Assembly (NCBI RefSeq): GCF_010727475.1
Contig: NZ_AP022567.1
Location: 7,068,001-7,132,000, forward strand
From: Mycolicibacterium mageritense
GTDB taxonomy: Bacteria; Actinomycetota; Actinomycetes; Mycobacteriales; Mycobacteriaceae
Length of the DNA stretch: 64,000 nt
Reading direction: 5' to 3'
Made by a program: the position numbers and the translations under genes. Shown piece after piece: positions 49,345 to 58,331 of this stretch. The first letter of the stretch is position 1. Each line of letters opens with the position of its first letter. The notes under the pieces were generated by a model, which was not told the origin of the DNA, did not search any database, and saw only the letters and a program-made list of their open reading frames with translations.

Positions 49345-50049
49345 GTGACCTCCAGCGTCGGTGACCCTGCACCCCCCGTGAGTCGGACAGCGTATGTGGT
49401 CGAGCGGCTCAAGGCGGACGTCGCCAGCGGCGCCATCAAACCCGGTGAGCTGATCAAGCAGACAGTGCTGGCCAAGCGCTACGGCGTCAGCGCGACGCCG
49501 GTCCGTGAAGCGCTGCGGATGCTGGAAGCGGACGGAGTCATCGACTACTCCGACCATCGCGGTGCTTCGGTCCGGGAGATGACCCCTGAGGCGGCCCGCG
49601 ACCTGTACCGGCTGCGTGCCGCCGCCGAAAGCGCCGCCGCCGAAATGGCGGTGGAACGGATGACGCCCGCGGGGCTGGTGTCGATCCGTGCCGCGCATCA
49701 GGCGCTGGCCGGGGCCCTCGCGTCGCGAGATACCGAGCCGGCGACATTGTCCGTGCTGAACCGCCGCTTCCACTTCGCGATCTACGCAATGAGTTCGCCG
49801 CTGGTGGTACAGCACATCGAGTTGCTGTACGCGCGATTCACTCCCGGCACCACCGTGTGGCGCGACCGCGCCGACGCCGAAGCCCTACAGAAGGATCACG
49901 ACCAGATCCTGGACGCGATCGAGCGCGGTGATGCCACAGAAGCCGGCCGGCTGACCGCCAAACACGTACGCCACGCCAGCGTCATCCGCGAAGGCCGCCC
50001 CGATCTGCGTGCCGCCGGCGCCGACGAGCGCGAAACCTTCACCAAATGA
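49345..50049 (+). CDS. GntR-family regulator with FCD domain
   Basis: A 234-residue transcription factor. The N-terminal winged helix reads IKQTVLAKRYGVSATPVREALRMLEADG (split here: recognition helix SATPVREAL), followed by an all-helical FCD ligand domain with candidate metal-binding histidines in RRFHFAIY, KDHDQIL and AKHVRHA. I prefer the GTG at 49345, which follows AGAGGA, over a GTG 24 bases upstream. It is divergent from the PrpD operon and probably represses both module A operons until the acid or its CoA ester appears. Confidence 0.9.
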   Translation: MTSSVGDPAPPVSRTAYVVERLKADVASGAIKPGELIKQTVLAKRYGVSATPVREALRMLEADGVIDYSDHRGASVREMTPEAARDLYRLRAAAESAAAEMAVERMTPAGLVSIRAAHQALAGALASRDTEPATLSVLNRRFHFAIYAMSSPLVVQHIELLYARFTPGTTVWRDRADAEALQKDHDQILDAIERGDATEAGRLTAKHVRHASVIREGRPDLRAAGADERETFTK

Positions 50050-50062
50050 ACCAGTCCGCGAT

Positions 50063-50920
50063 CTAATTGCTGATCCCGTCAGAGCCCAGGGTGATGTCCG
50101 GCACGCTTGCGTGAACTCCTTCCGCCGTGGCACCCAGCGCCGTCGACAGCTGCCACGCCACTTCGCGTATGCGGCAGCCGATTACGCTCGCGCGCTCGGG
50201 GTTCATCCGGACGGCGGGAACCGACGCACCGATGGCGCCGATCACCCGTTGGGTGTGATCGAAAACCGGTGCGACGACGGCCCAGATGCCGACTGTGCGT
50301 TGCCCGTTGGACTCGGCGTAGCCGCGCACGCGGGCCTCGGCGAGTTCGCGCTCGACGGCGACCGGGTCGACGACCGTAGTGGGCGTCACCTGGTCGATCG
50401 GCTCGGCAAGATGACGGGCCCGCTCCGCCTCGGGCAGCGCGCACAGGATCGCCTTGCCGGGGCCGCCGTACGCAAGCTTGATCGGCACCCCGATATCGGT
50501 ATACGTGCGTCGCAGCTCCTGGTGACTCTCGACCTGGGCGGCCACGATCCGGTGGCCCGTCTGCAACAGCTCGTGCAGGCCGATCGTCTCGTCGAATTCG
50601 TCGCGAAGCTCGGTCATGAACGGTAGCGCGGCTTCGCGCAGTGTCCGCGGCATCGCGCCAGAGTTGGCCAATTGCAACAGGAACGGCCCCAGCCCGTAGC
50701 GCTTGGCGCCCGTCTGCCTGACCAGATGGTTCTCCTGCATCGCCGCGAGCAGCCGGTGCACCGTGCTGGTCGACAGACCCGTCGCGCGCGCCAGTTCGCT
50801 GATGCCGAGCTCAGGCCTGCGCCCGTCGAAACACCGCAGGATCGCAACTGCGCGGTCGATCGACTGCACGCCGTTGCGTCGCGGTTCTGGCCTGTCCCCA
50901 CCCGTTTCCACGCCCAACAT
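50063..50920 (-). CDS. IclR-family regulator
   Basis: A 285-residue regulator with an N-terminal winged helix (ISELARATGLSTSTVHRLLA) and the IclR ligand domain (VGVPIKL-like DIGVPIKLAYGGPGKAILC, VAPVFDHTQRVIGAIGAS). The ATG at 50920 has AAGGAG 6 bases upstream. It is divergent from the module B operon, which it most likely controls. Confidence 0.92.
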   Translation of the reverse strand: MLGVETGGDRPEPRRNGVQSIDRAVAILRCFDGRRPELGISELARATGLSTSTVHRLLAAMQENHLVRQTGAKRYGLGPFLLQLANSGAMPRTLREAALPFMTELRDEFDETIGLHELLQTGHRIVAAQVESHQELRRTYTDIGVPIKLAYGGPGKAILCALPEAERARHLAEPIDQVTPTTVVDPVAVERELAEARVRGYAESNGQRTVGIWAVVAPVFDHTQRVIGAIGASVPAVRMNPERASVIGCRIREVAWQLSTALGATAEGVHASVPDITLGSDGISN

Positions 50921-50979
50921 CTTCCACTCCTTCCAGCCCCTCAGGTCCGCGGCGTCGTGATCCACATCGCACACCGGGG

Positions 50980-51045
50980 TTGACGTGACTCCGATCACGC
51001 CCTTAATCTTTCCACGAAGCGTAAAGGCTATCCCACAATGCGGGA
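50980..51045 (+). promoter_or_regulatory. Promoter and possible IclR operator of module B
   Basis: TTGACG (50980-50985) and TAATCT (51004-51009) are 18 bases apart. Downstream, TCCC/GGGA arms of TCCCACAATGCGGGA (51031-51045) overlap the first CoA-transferase ribosome-binding site. The inverted repeat is a candidate repressor site; the assignment to IclR rests only on its position. Confidence 0.45.
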
Positions 51046-51052
51046 AGGATCA

Positions 51053-52276
51053 ATGCGACCACTCAGCAGATTCCGAGTCCTCGACCTGACGAGATTTCTG
51101 TCGGGCCCCTACTGCACGATGGTTCTGGCCGAACTCGGCGCCGACGTCATCAAGATCGAACAGCCCGGCACGGGCGACGACTCGCGGCGGATGGCCCCTA
51201 AGGTGAACGGCGAGAGCTACCCGTTCGCGATGCCGAACCGCAGCAAGCGCTCCGTATCCCTCGACCTCAAGTCCGAACGCGGCCGCGAGCTGTTCCTCGA
51301 ACTCGCCCGCGACGCGGATCTGGTGATCGAGAACTTCCGCCCCGGCGTCGCGAACCGGCTCGGCATCGACTACGACGCGGTGCGCAACGTGCGCGACGAC
51401 ATCCTGTACTGCTCGATCAGCGGATTCGGCCAGACCGGCCCATACCGCGACCGGCCCGGATTCGACATCATGGCCCAGGGCATCGGCGGATTCCTGCGGA
51501 TGACCGGCCACCCCGGCGGCAAGCCCACCAAGGTCGGCATCGCCATCAACGACATCGCGGCAGGCGCCACGGCGATCTATTCGATCCTGGCCGCCGAGCT
51601 CAACCGGCGTCAGACCGGAGCGGGCCAGTACATCGACATATCGCTCGTCGACGCCGGTCTGGCATGGACCGTGTGGGAGTCCGGCGCCTACTTCGGCAAC
51701 GGCGAAACCCCCGCACAGACCGGCACGCGGCATCGCCGGTCCGCGCCATACCAGGCCTACCGGACCGCAGACGGTTACGTCACCATCGGCGCCAACACCG
51801 ACCGCCTGTGGCTTCGGCTCATCAACGATGTGCTCAAACGACCCGACTGGGCCGATGACCGGCGCTTCGTCGACCTGCCCGCCCGCATGGACCACCTCGA
51901 CGAACTCGAGGCAGAGATCGAGGCCATCACCACCACGCTCCCGACCAGTGCCTGGGTCGACCGGCTCGACTCGGCGGGTGTACCGGGCGGACCCGTCCTC
52001 GCCTATGCCGACACGCTCGACGATCCGCACGTCAAGGCCCGCGGCATGATCGTCGACCTCGAGCACCCGATCATCGGCCCCATGCGGACCATCGCGCCGC
52101 CCACGAGGTTCTCCGAACTCGACTTCAGCGTCCGCTCCCCGGCGCCCTGGTTGGGCCAGCACACGGCGTCGGTCCTGGCCGAGCTGGGTGTCGGACACGA
52201 CGAGATCGACCGCCTGTTCTCCGAGGGCATTCTCTACGACGCGCACCCCGAACTGCAGGAAGGACGTTCCGCATGA
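51053..52276 (+). CDS. Class III CoA transferase (CaiB/BaiF), first copy
   Basis: Transfers CoA between acids, or racemises an acyl-CoA, depending on the member. The 407-residue protein has RVLDLTRFLSGPYCTMVLAE, KRSVSLDLKSERGRELF and the family's catalytic Asp in ISLVDAGLAW (about residue 200). I chose the ATG at 51053 because GGAAGG precedes it by 5 bases; the ATG 15 bases upstream has no site. It is the first gene of a 12-gene operon. Confidence 0.92.
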   Translation: MRPLSRFRVLDLTRFLSGPYCTMVLAELGADVIKIEQPGTGDDSRRMAPKVNGESYPFAMPNRSKRSVSLDLKSERGRELFLELARDADLVIENFRPGVANRLGIDYDAVRNVRDDILYCSISGFGQTGPYRDRPGFDIMAQGIGGFLRMTGHPGGKPTKVGIAINDIAAGATAIYSILAAELNRRQTGAGQYIDISLVDAGLAWTVWESGAYFGNGETPAQTGTRHRRSAPYQAYRTADGYVTIGANTDRLWLRLINDVLKRPDWADDRRFVDLPARMDHLDELEAEIEAITTTLPTSAWVDRLDSAGVPGGPVLAYADTLDDPHVKARGMIVDLEHPIIGPMRTIAPPTRFSELDFSVRSPAPWLGQHTASVLAELGVGHDEIDRLFSEGILYDAHPELQEGRSA

Positions 52277-53067
52277 GCGGCAAGGACATTCGCGTCGAAC
52301 GCGACAGCCAGACGCCGAGCATCGCCACCGTGGTGCTCGACAACCCGGGCAGCCACAATGCGATATCACTCGGCATGTACCGCCGCATCCCCGAGGTCTT
52401 CGCCGAACTCGACGCCGACCCGGCCGTCAAGGTGATCGTGGTACGCGGCGCGGGCACCAAGAGCTTCGCGTCCGGCGCCGACATCACCGAGTTCGAGGAG
52501 GTGCGCGGCAACAGCGCATCCGCGAAGGCCTACAACGAGCAGGTAGCCGCGGCCGAGCACGCGGTCGAGGGATGCACCAAACCGACCATCGCGATGGTCC
52601 ACGGCTACTGCATCGGCGGCGGCTGCGGGCTGGCGCTGGCGTGCGACCTCCGCTTCGCCGACGAGCGGTCTCGGTTCGGGATCACCCCCGCCAAGCTCGG
52701 TCTGGTGTACAGCCTGGAATCCACCAAACGGCTTGTCGATGTCGTCGGGCCGTCGCGCGCGAAGTGGATCCTGTTCTCCGGCCAGCACATCTACGCCGAG
52801 GACTCGCTGCGGCTCGGCCTGATCGACGAGCTGGTACCCGCGGACGAGCTGGAGAAGCACACCTACGAATTCGCGCGCCTCGTCACCACCCGCGCGCAGT
52901 TCAGCGTGCGTTCATCGAAGCGGATCGTCGAGCTCGTGCTCGGCGGCCAGAGCACCGACGACGACGTCACGGTCGACATCCGCAACTCGTCGTTCGACAC
53001 CGACGACTATGCCGAAGGGGTTCGGTCGTTCCTGGAGAAGCGGCCCCCGAGGTTCACCTGGTCATGA
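52273..53067 (+). CDS. Crotonase-fold protein without the hydratase glutamates
   Basis: A 264-residue enoyl-CoA hydratase/isomerase superfamily protein: FASGADITEFEEV for the first oxyanion segment and GYCIGGGCGLALACDLRFA for the second. Where hydratases have Glu (GGGxELAL and GxPExxLG) this protein has Gly (GGGCGLAL) and Ala (ITPAKLGL), so simple hydration is unlikely. The superfamily also includes decarboxylases, lyases and hydrolases. The ATG overlaps the CoA-transferase stop as ATGA. Confidence 0.88.
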   Translation: MSGKDIRVERDSQTPSIATVVLDNPGSHNAISLGMYRRIPEVFAELDADPAVKVIVVRGAGTKSFASGADITEFEEVRGNSASAKAYNEQVAAAEHAVEGCTKPTIAMVHGYCIGGGCGLALACDLRFADERSRFGITPAKLGLVYSLESTKRLVDVVGPSRAKWILFSGQHIYAEDSLRLGLIDELVPADELEKHTYEFARLVTTRAQFSVRSSKRIVELVLGGQSTDDDVTVDIRNSSFDTDDYAEGVRSFLEKRPPRFTWS

Positions 53068-53498
53068 CCACGACAGATCCCCTGCCGGTCGCGGCCGCAC
53101 GTCACGCCACCGCGCTCGCAGAACCGAGATTCGGTCAGTACTTCCTCATCCATTTCCTGGGCCTGTCCATCGATTACCGCGACGACGAGCAGGCCTGCAC
53201 CGTGAGCCTGCCGTTCGCATCCCACCTGTGCAACGCCGGCGGCGGCGTGCACGGCGGCGTGCTGTCCACGGTGCTCGACATCTCGATGGGCCACACGTGC
53301 AACCGCTACCTGTCGGCGGGGTCGACCATCGAGATGCAGATGAGGTTTCTGCGCCCGGTCCGTTCCGACGTCACCTGCACGGGGCGAATCGTCCACGGCG
53401 GCAGGCGCATCGTCCAACTCGAGTCCCGCATGCACGACGGCTCCGGGCGGCTTGTCGCGACCGCGAACGGCTCGTGGTTCCGCCACGAAAACAACTGA
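53064..53498 (+). CDS. Hotdog thioesterase (PaaI-like)
   Basis: A 144-residue single-hotdog thioesterase with NAGGGVHGGVLSTVLDISMG, containing the HGG and the catalytic Asp of the PaaI type. It overlaps the crotonase gene by ATGA. It probably releases the acid from a CoA thioester made in this pathway. Confidence 0.88.
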   Translation: MTTTDPLPVAAARHATALAEPRFGQYFLIHFLGLSIDYRDDEQACTVSLPFASHLCNAGGGVHGGVLSTVLDISMGHTCNRYLSAGSTIEMQMRFLRPVRSDVTCTGRIVHGGRRIVQLESRMHDGSGRLVATANGSWFRHENN

Positions 53499-53549
53499 CA
53501 CCCAACAGCTCTCCCCCGCCACCACCCACCACTCAACGAGGAGAACACC

Positions 53550-54530
53550 ATGCGATTGAAGAGCGCTTTCGCCGCGCTGGTCGCTGTCACCGCGCTGGTC
53601 CTGCCGGCCTGTAGCGGTGCAGGGAGCGGCGGCGGGTCTGCCGAGGACTACCCGTCCAAAGACCTCGACTGGACCATCGCATTCGGCCCCGGTGGCGGCA
53701 ACGATCTGATGGCCCGCAAACTGGTCCAGGTCATCCAGGAGGAGAAGCTCTACCCGGCCGACATCGCGGTCGAGAACCGCGAAGGCGGCAGCGGCGCGAC
53801 CGGTTGGGGCTACCTACTGAGCAAGCGTGGTAGCGGCTACGACGTGTCCACCACGTCGGGATCGTTCCTCACCACGCCGCTGCAGGCCAATCCCGGTTGG
53901 ACGTACCAGGACTTCACGCATGTGGGCCTGCTCGCCACCGACGACGCCCTGCTGCTCGTCGACGGCGCCAAGAACATCAACACCTTCGAGGACTGGGTGG
54001 GCTACGCCAAGAACAAGGGCACCGTCGTCGTGGGCGGCATCGGAACGGTGAACGTGGACTTCATCCTGCAGTCGATCATCGCCGAGCACGCCGGCTACAA
54101 GATCGAGTACGTGCCGTACAACGAGGAAGGCCAGGTCCAGACCTCGCTGCTGTCCGGTGCCCTCGATGCGATGATCTCCAACCCGGGTTCGATTCTGGGA
54201 CAGGTCGAATCGGGCGACATGAGGCCACTGCTGTTCACCGGTAAGGAGCGGCTCGCGGCGCTGCCCGACGTCCCGACCGGCGAAGAGAAGGGCATCACCG
54301 ACCTGCCCTCGATGCCTCGCGGCCTCATCCTGCCCCCGGACGCCCCGGATTACGCCCGCGACTGGTGGATCAAGACGATGCAGCAGGTCGTGAAGAGCGA
54401 GCAGTGGGGCAAATTCCTCGCCGACAACCACCTCACGCGAGACGAGCGCTGGGGAGCCGACTTCACCGCATATCTGGAAAAGACCACGGCCGAGTTCGAA
54501 ACCACCCTGAAAGAGCAGGGCGCCCTGTGA
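53550..54530 (+). CDS. Tripartite tricarboxylate transporter binding lipoprotein TctC
   Basis: Extracellular binding protein of a TTT importer, 326 residues. It has a lipoprotein signal ending LVLPAC (Cys about 21), then the Bug-family opening DWTIAFGPGGGNDLMARKLV and VENREGGSGATGWGYL. Family members bind carboxylates such as citrate or aromatic acids. GAGGAG precedes the ATG by 8 bases. The stop overlaps tctB as GTGA. Confidence 0.92.
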   Translation: MRLKSAFAALVAVTALVLPACSGAGSGGGSAEDYPSKDLDWTIAFGPGGGNDLMARKLVQVIQEEKLYPADIAVENREGGSGATGWGYLLSKRGSGYDVSTTSGSFLTTPLQANPGWTYQDFTHVGLLATDDALLLVDGAKNINTFEDWVGYAKNKGTVVVGGIGTVNVDFILQSIIAEHAGYKIEYVPYNEEGQVQTSLLSGALDAMISNPGSILGQVESGDMRPLLFTGKERLAALPDVPTGEEKGITDLPSMPRGLILPPDAPDYARDWWIKTMQQVVKSEQWGKFLADNHLTRDERWGADFTAYLEKTTAEFETTLKEQGAL

Positions 54531-55103
54531 CTTCGACAACCCGGCCGACCACCCCGTTCCACGTGCCCGCGCCCGCGCCCGCTGCCACGGCAGCCCGACC
54601 GAAACGAAATGTCAACTGGCCCAAGCTCGCGTTCCTCGGAGTGTTGCTCCTGGTCTTCGCGGTCTACACCGAGATGGCCATGGGTATGCAGTGGCGCACC
54701 GTGGCCGGCCGCATCGGGCCGGGCTTCTTCCCCCGGATCCTCGGCGCCACCGCGATCGCGGTCACCGTCGTCGCACTGGCCCGCGAACTCTTGGCGCGGG
54801 CCGGCGAAAAGCCCTCCGACGCAGTGGAAGCCGCCGAGGAAGCCGCCGAACCCGACCTCGGCCGCCACCCGCTCGCGCTCGTCGCCTTCGTGGTCGCCGC
54901 CGCCGTGTTCGTCGCGCTGTTCGGCGTCCTCGGTGCCGGGTCTCTCCGGGGTGCTCTTCCTCGCAGCCACGCTGTGGTTCCTGGACCGTGAACACCGCGT
55001 GCGGTCGTTGATCATCGCCATCAGCGTCCCCGTCCTGCTGTACCTGGCATTCGAGACCGGACTCAACGTCGGTCTGCCGCAGGGCATCCTGCCGATCGGC
55101 TGA
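54527..55103 (+). pseudogene. TctB small membrane subunit, frameshifted
   Basis: The gene starts at GTG 54527 (overlapping the tctC stop) and reads a TctB-like protein with membrane segments LAFLGVLLLVFAVYTEMAM and ALVAFVVAAAVFVALFGVL. After GVLGAG near 54940 the frame meets a stop at 54989-54991. One frame over, LSGVLFLAATLWFLDREH continues to a proper end at 55103 (GLPQGILPIG). One extra base, about T54941, explains this: 577 bases is 192 codons plus one. It is either a real mutation, a sequence error or, less likely, programmed slippage. Confidence 0.85.
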
Positions 55104-55111
55104 GGAGCATC

Positions 55112-56671
55112 ATGACGCAACTGCTGGACGGCATCGCCGCCATTCTGACCCTGCAGAACCTGCTGCTGCTCATGGGCGGCGTTCTGATCGGCATGATCGT
55201 CGGGGTCATACCCGGGGTGGGCCCGTCCGCCGGCCTGGCGATCCTGCTGCCCGTGACCTTCGGGCTCGACCCGACGGGCGCCATCGTGATGCTGGCCGCC
55301 GTCTATTACGGCTCGATGTACGGTGGCACCATCACTTCGGTACTCATCAACACGCCGGGCGAATCGGCCACCGTGGCAAGCACATTCGACGGCTATCCAC
55401 TCGCCAAGCAGGGCCGTGCGGGGCCGGCGCTCGTGATGGCTGCACTGGCTTCGTTCGTGGCGGGCACCATAGGCGCGCTGCTGCTGTCCTTCGCAGCGCC
55501 GATCACCGCCGACTTCGCCAAGACATTCGGGCCACCCGAGTATTTCCTGATCGTCATCGCCGGACTGCTCACCGTGATCGTGATCCTGCGCGGCAACAAG
55601 CTGCTCGGTGCGCTGTCGGCATTGATCGGCTTCGCCATCGGCACCGTCGGCATCGACATCGGCGGGGGCGAGCAGCGCTACACCTTCGGGTCGGTAGACC
55701 TGATCAACGGAGTCGACTTCATCCCCGTCGCAATCGGGCTGTTCGCGGTCGGCGAGGTGCTGCACACCCTGTGGCGGGGCGGTCACCTCGAGAAGCTGGA
55801 CTTCTTCGGGGTGTCGGCGCGGCAGCGCGGATTCTGGCCGACCCGTAAGGATTACCGCGAGTCCGTCGGGCCGTCCCTGCGCGGGTCGTTCCTCGGTTTC
55901 GGCGTGGGCCTCACTCCCGGTGCCGGCGCGACGGTCGCCTCCCTGATGGCCTACAACGTGGAGAAATCCATCTCACGAACCCCCGGCAAGTTCGGCAAGG
56001 GCGCACTGCCGGGGCTCGTCGGCCCGGAAGCAGCCAACAACGCCGCGTCATCAGGCGCGATGGTCCCACTGCTGACCCTGGGCATTCCCGGCGGCGGTGC
56101 GACAGCGGTGCTGCTCGGCGGCTTCCTGATGTGGGGCCTGCAGCCGGGGCCGCTGCTGATGCAGCAGAACCCAGAGTTCGCGTGGGGTCTGATCGCGAGC
56201 ATGTTCCTGGGCAACGTGATGCTGCTGCTGGTCAACGTGTTCTGCATCCGCGGCTTCGCCAGCATCGCCCGGGTGCCGTTCCGCATGCTGGGCCCGATCG
56301 TCATCGTGCTGTGCGTGCTGGGCACCTTCGCGGTGAACAAGAGCCTGCTCGACGTCCAGATCATGCTCGTGTGCGGCGTGCTGGGGTTCTTCATGCGGAT
56401 CTACGGCCTTTCGCCCGCCGCGCTGGTCATCGCCCTTGTCCTCGGCCCCCTCGCAGAGGAGTCACTGCGGCAGACCATGGTGATCTCGCACGGAAGCCTC
56501 GACGTCTTCCTGCAGCGCGGCACCTCAATGGCGATCCTGTGCTTCATCGCGTTCCTGTTCGCCATCCCGGTGATCAAGAATCCGCTGCGACGCGCGAGTC
56601 AAGCAGCGCTGCAGCTGGTTTCGGCCAGGCACCGGCAGGCCAAGGCCGTCGACGACCGGGAACACGTGTGA
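55112..56671 (+). CDS. Tripartite tricarboxylate transporter permease TctA
   Basis: Large membrane subunit, 519 residues, with 10-12 hydrophobic helices. The repeated family motif appears as GVIPGVGPSAGLAILLPVTF near the N-terminus and GVGLTPGAGATVASLMAY in the second half; GPEAANNAASSGAMVPLLTLG is also diagnostic. It follows tctB by 8 bases. Uptake would need TctC and probably TctB. Confidence 0.95.
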   Translation: MTQLLDGIAAILTLQNLLLLMGGVLIGMIVGVIPGVGPSAGLAILLPVTFGLDPTGAIVMLAAVYYGSMYGGTITSVLINTPGESATVASTFDGYPLAKQGRAGPALVMAALASFVAGTIGALLLSFAAPITADFAKTFGPPEYFLIVIAGLLTVIVILRGNKLLGALSALIGFAIGTVGIDIGGGEQRYTFGSVDLINGVDFIPVAIGLFAVGEVLHTLWRGGHLEKLDFFGVSARQRGFWPTRKDYRESVGPSLRGSFLGFGVGLTPGAGATVASLMAYNVEKSISRTPGKFGKGALPGLVGPEAANNAASSGAMVPLLTLGIPGGGATAVLLGGFLMWGLQPGPLLMQQNPEFAWGLIASMFLGNVMLLLVNVFCIRGFASIARVPFRMLGPIVIVLCVLGTFAVNKSLLDVQIMLVCGVLGFFMRIYGLSPAALVIALVLGPLAEESLRQTMVISHGSLDVFLQRGTSMAILCFIAFLFAIPVIKNPLRRASQAALQLVSARHRQAKAVDDREHV

Positions 56672-57171
56672 TGAACCTCGGCACACTGTTGCTCACCGCC
56701 ACCGCGGCGCTCGCCGGTGCGGCGGTCGCCACACTGCTCCATCTGCCCGCGGCGCCGCTGCTGGGCGCCATGGTCGGGGTGGCCCTGGTCAACATCCTGA
56801 GCTCGTCGGCCTTCGAGATCCCGGCCGCGGGCAAGTGGATCGTCTATGTCCTCCTCGGCTGGCTGCTCGGAACCGGCGTCACCCACGAGACACTGACGCA
56901 GCTGCGCGCAGCTGTCGTGCCGATCGTCGTGACCGTGGTGGCCTTCCTGGTCTTCGGACTCGTTGCGGCACTGCTGTTGTGGAAGTTCACCCCGTTCGAC
57001 TCGATGACCGCGCTGCTGGCCACCGCGCCCGGCGGCATCGCCCAGATGGGCGCGCTGTCGGCCGGTGCGGGCGCCAACGTTCCGATCGTGCTGACCGTTC
57101 ACGTACTGCGGATCACCTCGGTGATCGTGCTCATGTCGGTCGGCCTGAAACTGATGGGAGGACGGGGATGA
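56671..57171 (+). CDS. Half-size AbrB-family membrane protein
   Basis: A 166-residue membrane protein of the AbrB/AbrB-duplication family, with LLHLPAAPLLGAMVGVALVN and ALLATAPGGIAQMGALSAG. Most family members are about 350 residues with two such repeats; here there is one. Such short forms occur beside TctABC. Its start shares one base with the tctA stop, and its stop overlaps the next gene as ATGA. Role unknown. Confidence 0.85.
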   Translation: MNLGTLLLTATAALAGAAVATLLHLPAAPLLGAMVGVALVNILSSSAFEIPAAGKWIVYVLLGWLLGTGVTHETLTQLRAAVVPIVVTVVAFLVFGLVAALLLWKFTPFDSMTALLATAPGGIAQMGALSAGAGANVPIVLTVHVLRITSVIVLMSVGLKLMGGRG

Positions 57172-58331
57172 CCGAACGTCGACCCCTTGCCGGTATCCGG
57201 GTCGTCGACCTGAGCCGCGCGCTCGCCGGCCCCTACGCGACCATGATGATGGCCGACGCAGGCGCCGACGTGATCAAGGTCGAACCGCCCGGCGGTGACG
57301 ACAGTCGCGGCTGGTTGCCTTACCTCGACCGCAACGGCCACCGGGAGTCTGCGTATTACCTGAGCGCCAACCGCAACAAACGGTCCGTGGTGCTCGATCT
57401 CAAGTCGGCCGACGACGCCGATCGGCTGCGCTGGCTCGTCGCGCAGGCCGACGTCGTCGTCGAGAACTACCGGCCGGGTGTGCTGGACCGCTTGGGGCTC
57501 GGGCTGGACGGTTTGCGCGCGCTGAACCCGCGGCTGGTCACCTTGTCCATCACGGGGTTCGGCAGGGGCGGGCCTGACGGCAACCGGCCCGGTTTCGACC
57601 AGATCGTGCAGGCCGAGGGCGGGCTCATGTCCCTGACGGGCAGCCCCGGCGGGCCGCCGCAGCGTGTGGGCATCCCGATCGCCGACCTGCTCGCCGGTCT
57701 GTTCGGGGCGTTCGGCGTGATGACGGCCCTGCGCGCGCGGGAGCGCACAGGCCGGGGGCAGCACGTGGAGACCTCGCTGTTGGCCGCCGTCGTCGGCGTG
57801 CATGTGTTTCACGGCGTCGGCTGGCTCGGCGCCGGGGTCGAGCCCGTGCTCACCGGCAACCGTCACCCGTCCATCGCGCCGTACGGGGTCTTCAGCTGTG
57901 CGGATGCCGACATCGTGATCGCCGTCGGCTCAGAAGCCTTGTGGCGCAAGTTCGCTCCGATCGTCGGACTCGATGCCGCCCGGCCCGACATCGCGACCAA
58001 CATCGAACGGGTGAGCCGGGCCGACGAATTGCAGAAGGAGATCGAAGCGCTGCTCGCCGACCGATTGGCCGGCGACGTGCTGTCCGCGCTGGGTGCGGCC
58101 GGGGTGCCCGCGGGCCGGATCCGCACGGTGCCCGAGGTCTACGACTGGAAACAGGTCCGCACGTCGATGATCACGACTGTGTCGCACCCGGCGCTGGGCG
58201 ACGTCGACATGCCCGCGTCCCCGTTGACGCTGTCCGACCACAGTGAACCGCGCCGCGATGCACCACCGGCTCTGGGCGCCGACCAGGATGAGGTGTTCGC
58301 CGGTTACGCTCGCGTCGGAGGTGGCCGATGA
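57168..58331 (+). CDS. Class III CoA transferase (CaiB/BaiF), second copy
   Basis: A 387-residue family member: IRVVDLSRALAGPYATMMMAD, KRSVVLDLKSADDADRL, GRGQHVETSLLAAVVG. At the place of the family's catalytic Asp (SLVDA in the first copy) it has Ala (SLLAA). Activity by the usual aspartyl-CoA route is therefore doubtful, or the alignment is shifted. It is coupled to both neighbours by ATGA overlaps. Confidence 0.87.
   Translation: MTERRPLAGIRVVDLSRALAGPYATMMMADAGADVIKVEPPGGDDSRGWLPYLDRNGHRESAYYLSANRNKRSVVLDLKSADDADRLRWLVAQADVVVENYRPGVLDRLGLGLDGLRALNPRLVTLSITGFGRGGPDGNRPGFDQIVQAEGGLMSLTGSPGGPPQRVGIPIADLLAGLFGAFGVMTALRARERTGRGQHVETSLLAAVVGVHVFHGVGWLGAGVEPVLTGNRHPSIAPYGVFSCADADIVIAVGSEALWRKFAPIVGLDAARPDIATNIERVSRADELQKEIEALLADRLAGDVLSALGAAGVPAGRIRTVPEVYDWKQVRTSMITTVSHPALGDVDMPASPLTLSDHSEPRRDAPPALGADQDEVFAGYARVGGGR

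Noticed and set aside
54527..55103. Programmed frameshifting in tctB
   Set aside because: No classical slippery heptamer or stop-codon pause is visible at the shift; a mutation or sequence error is simpler.
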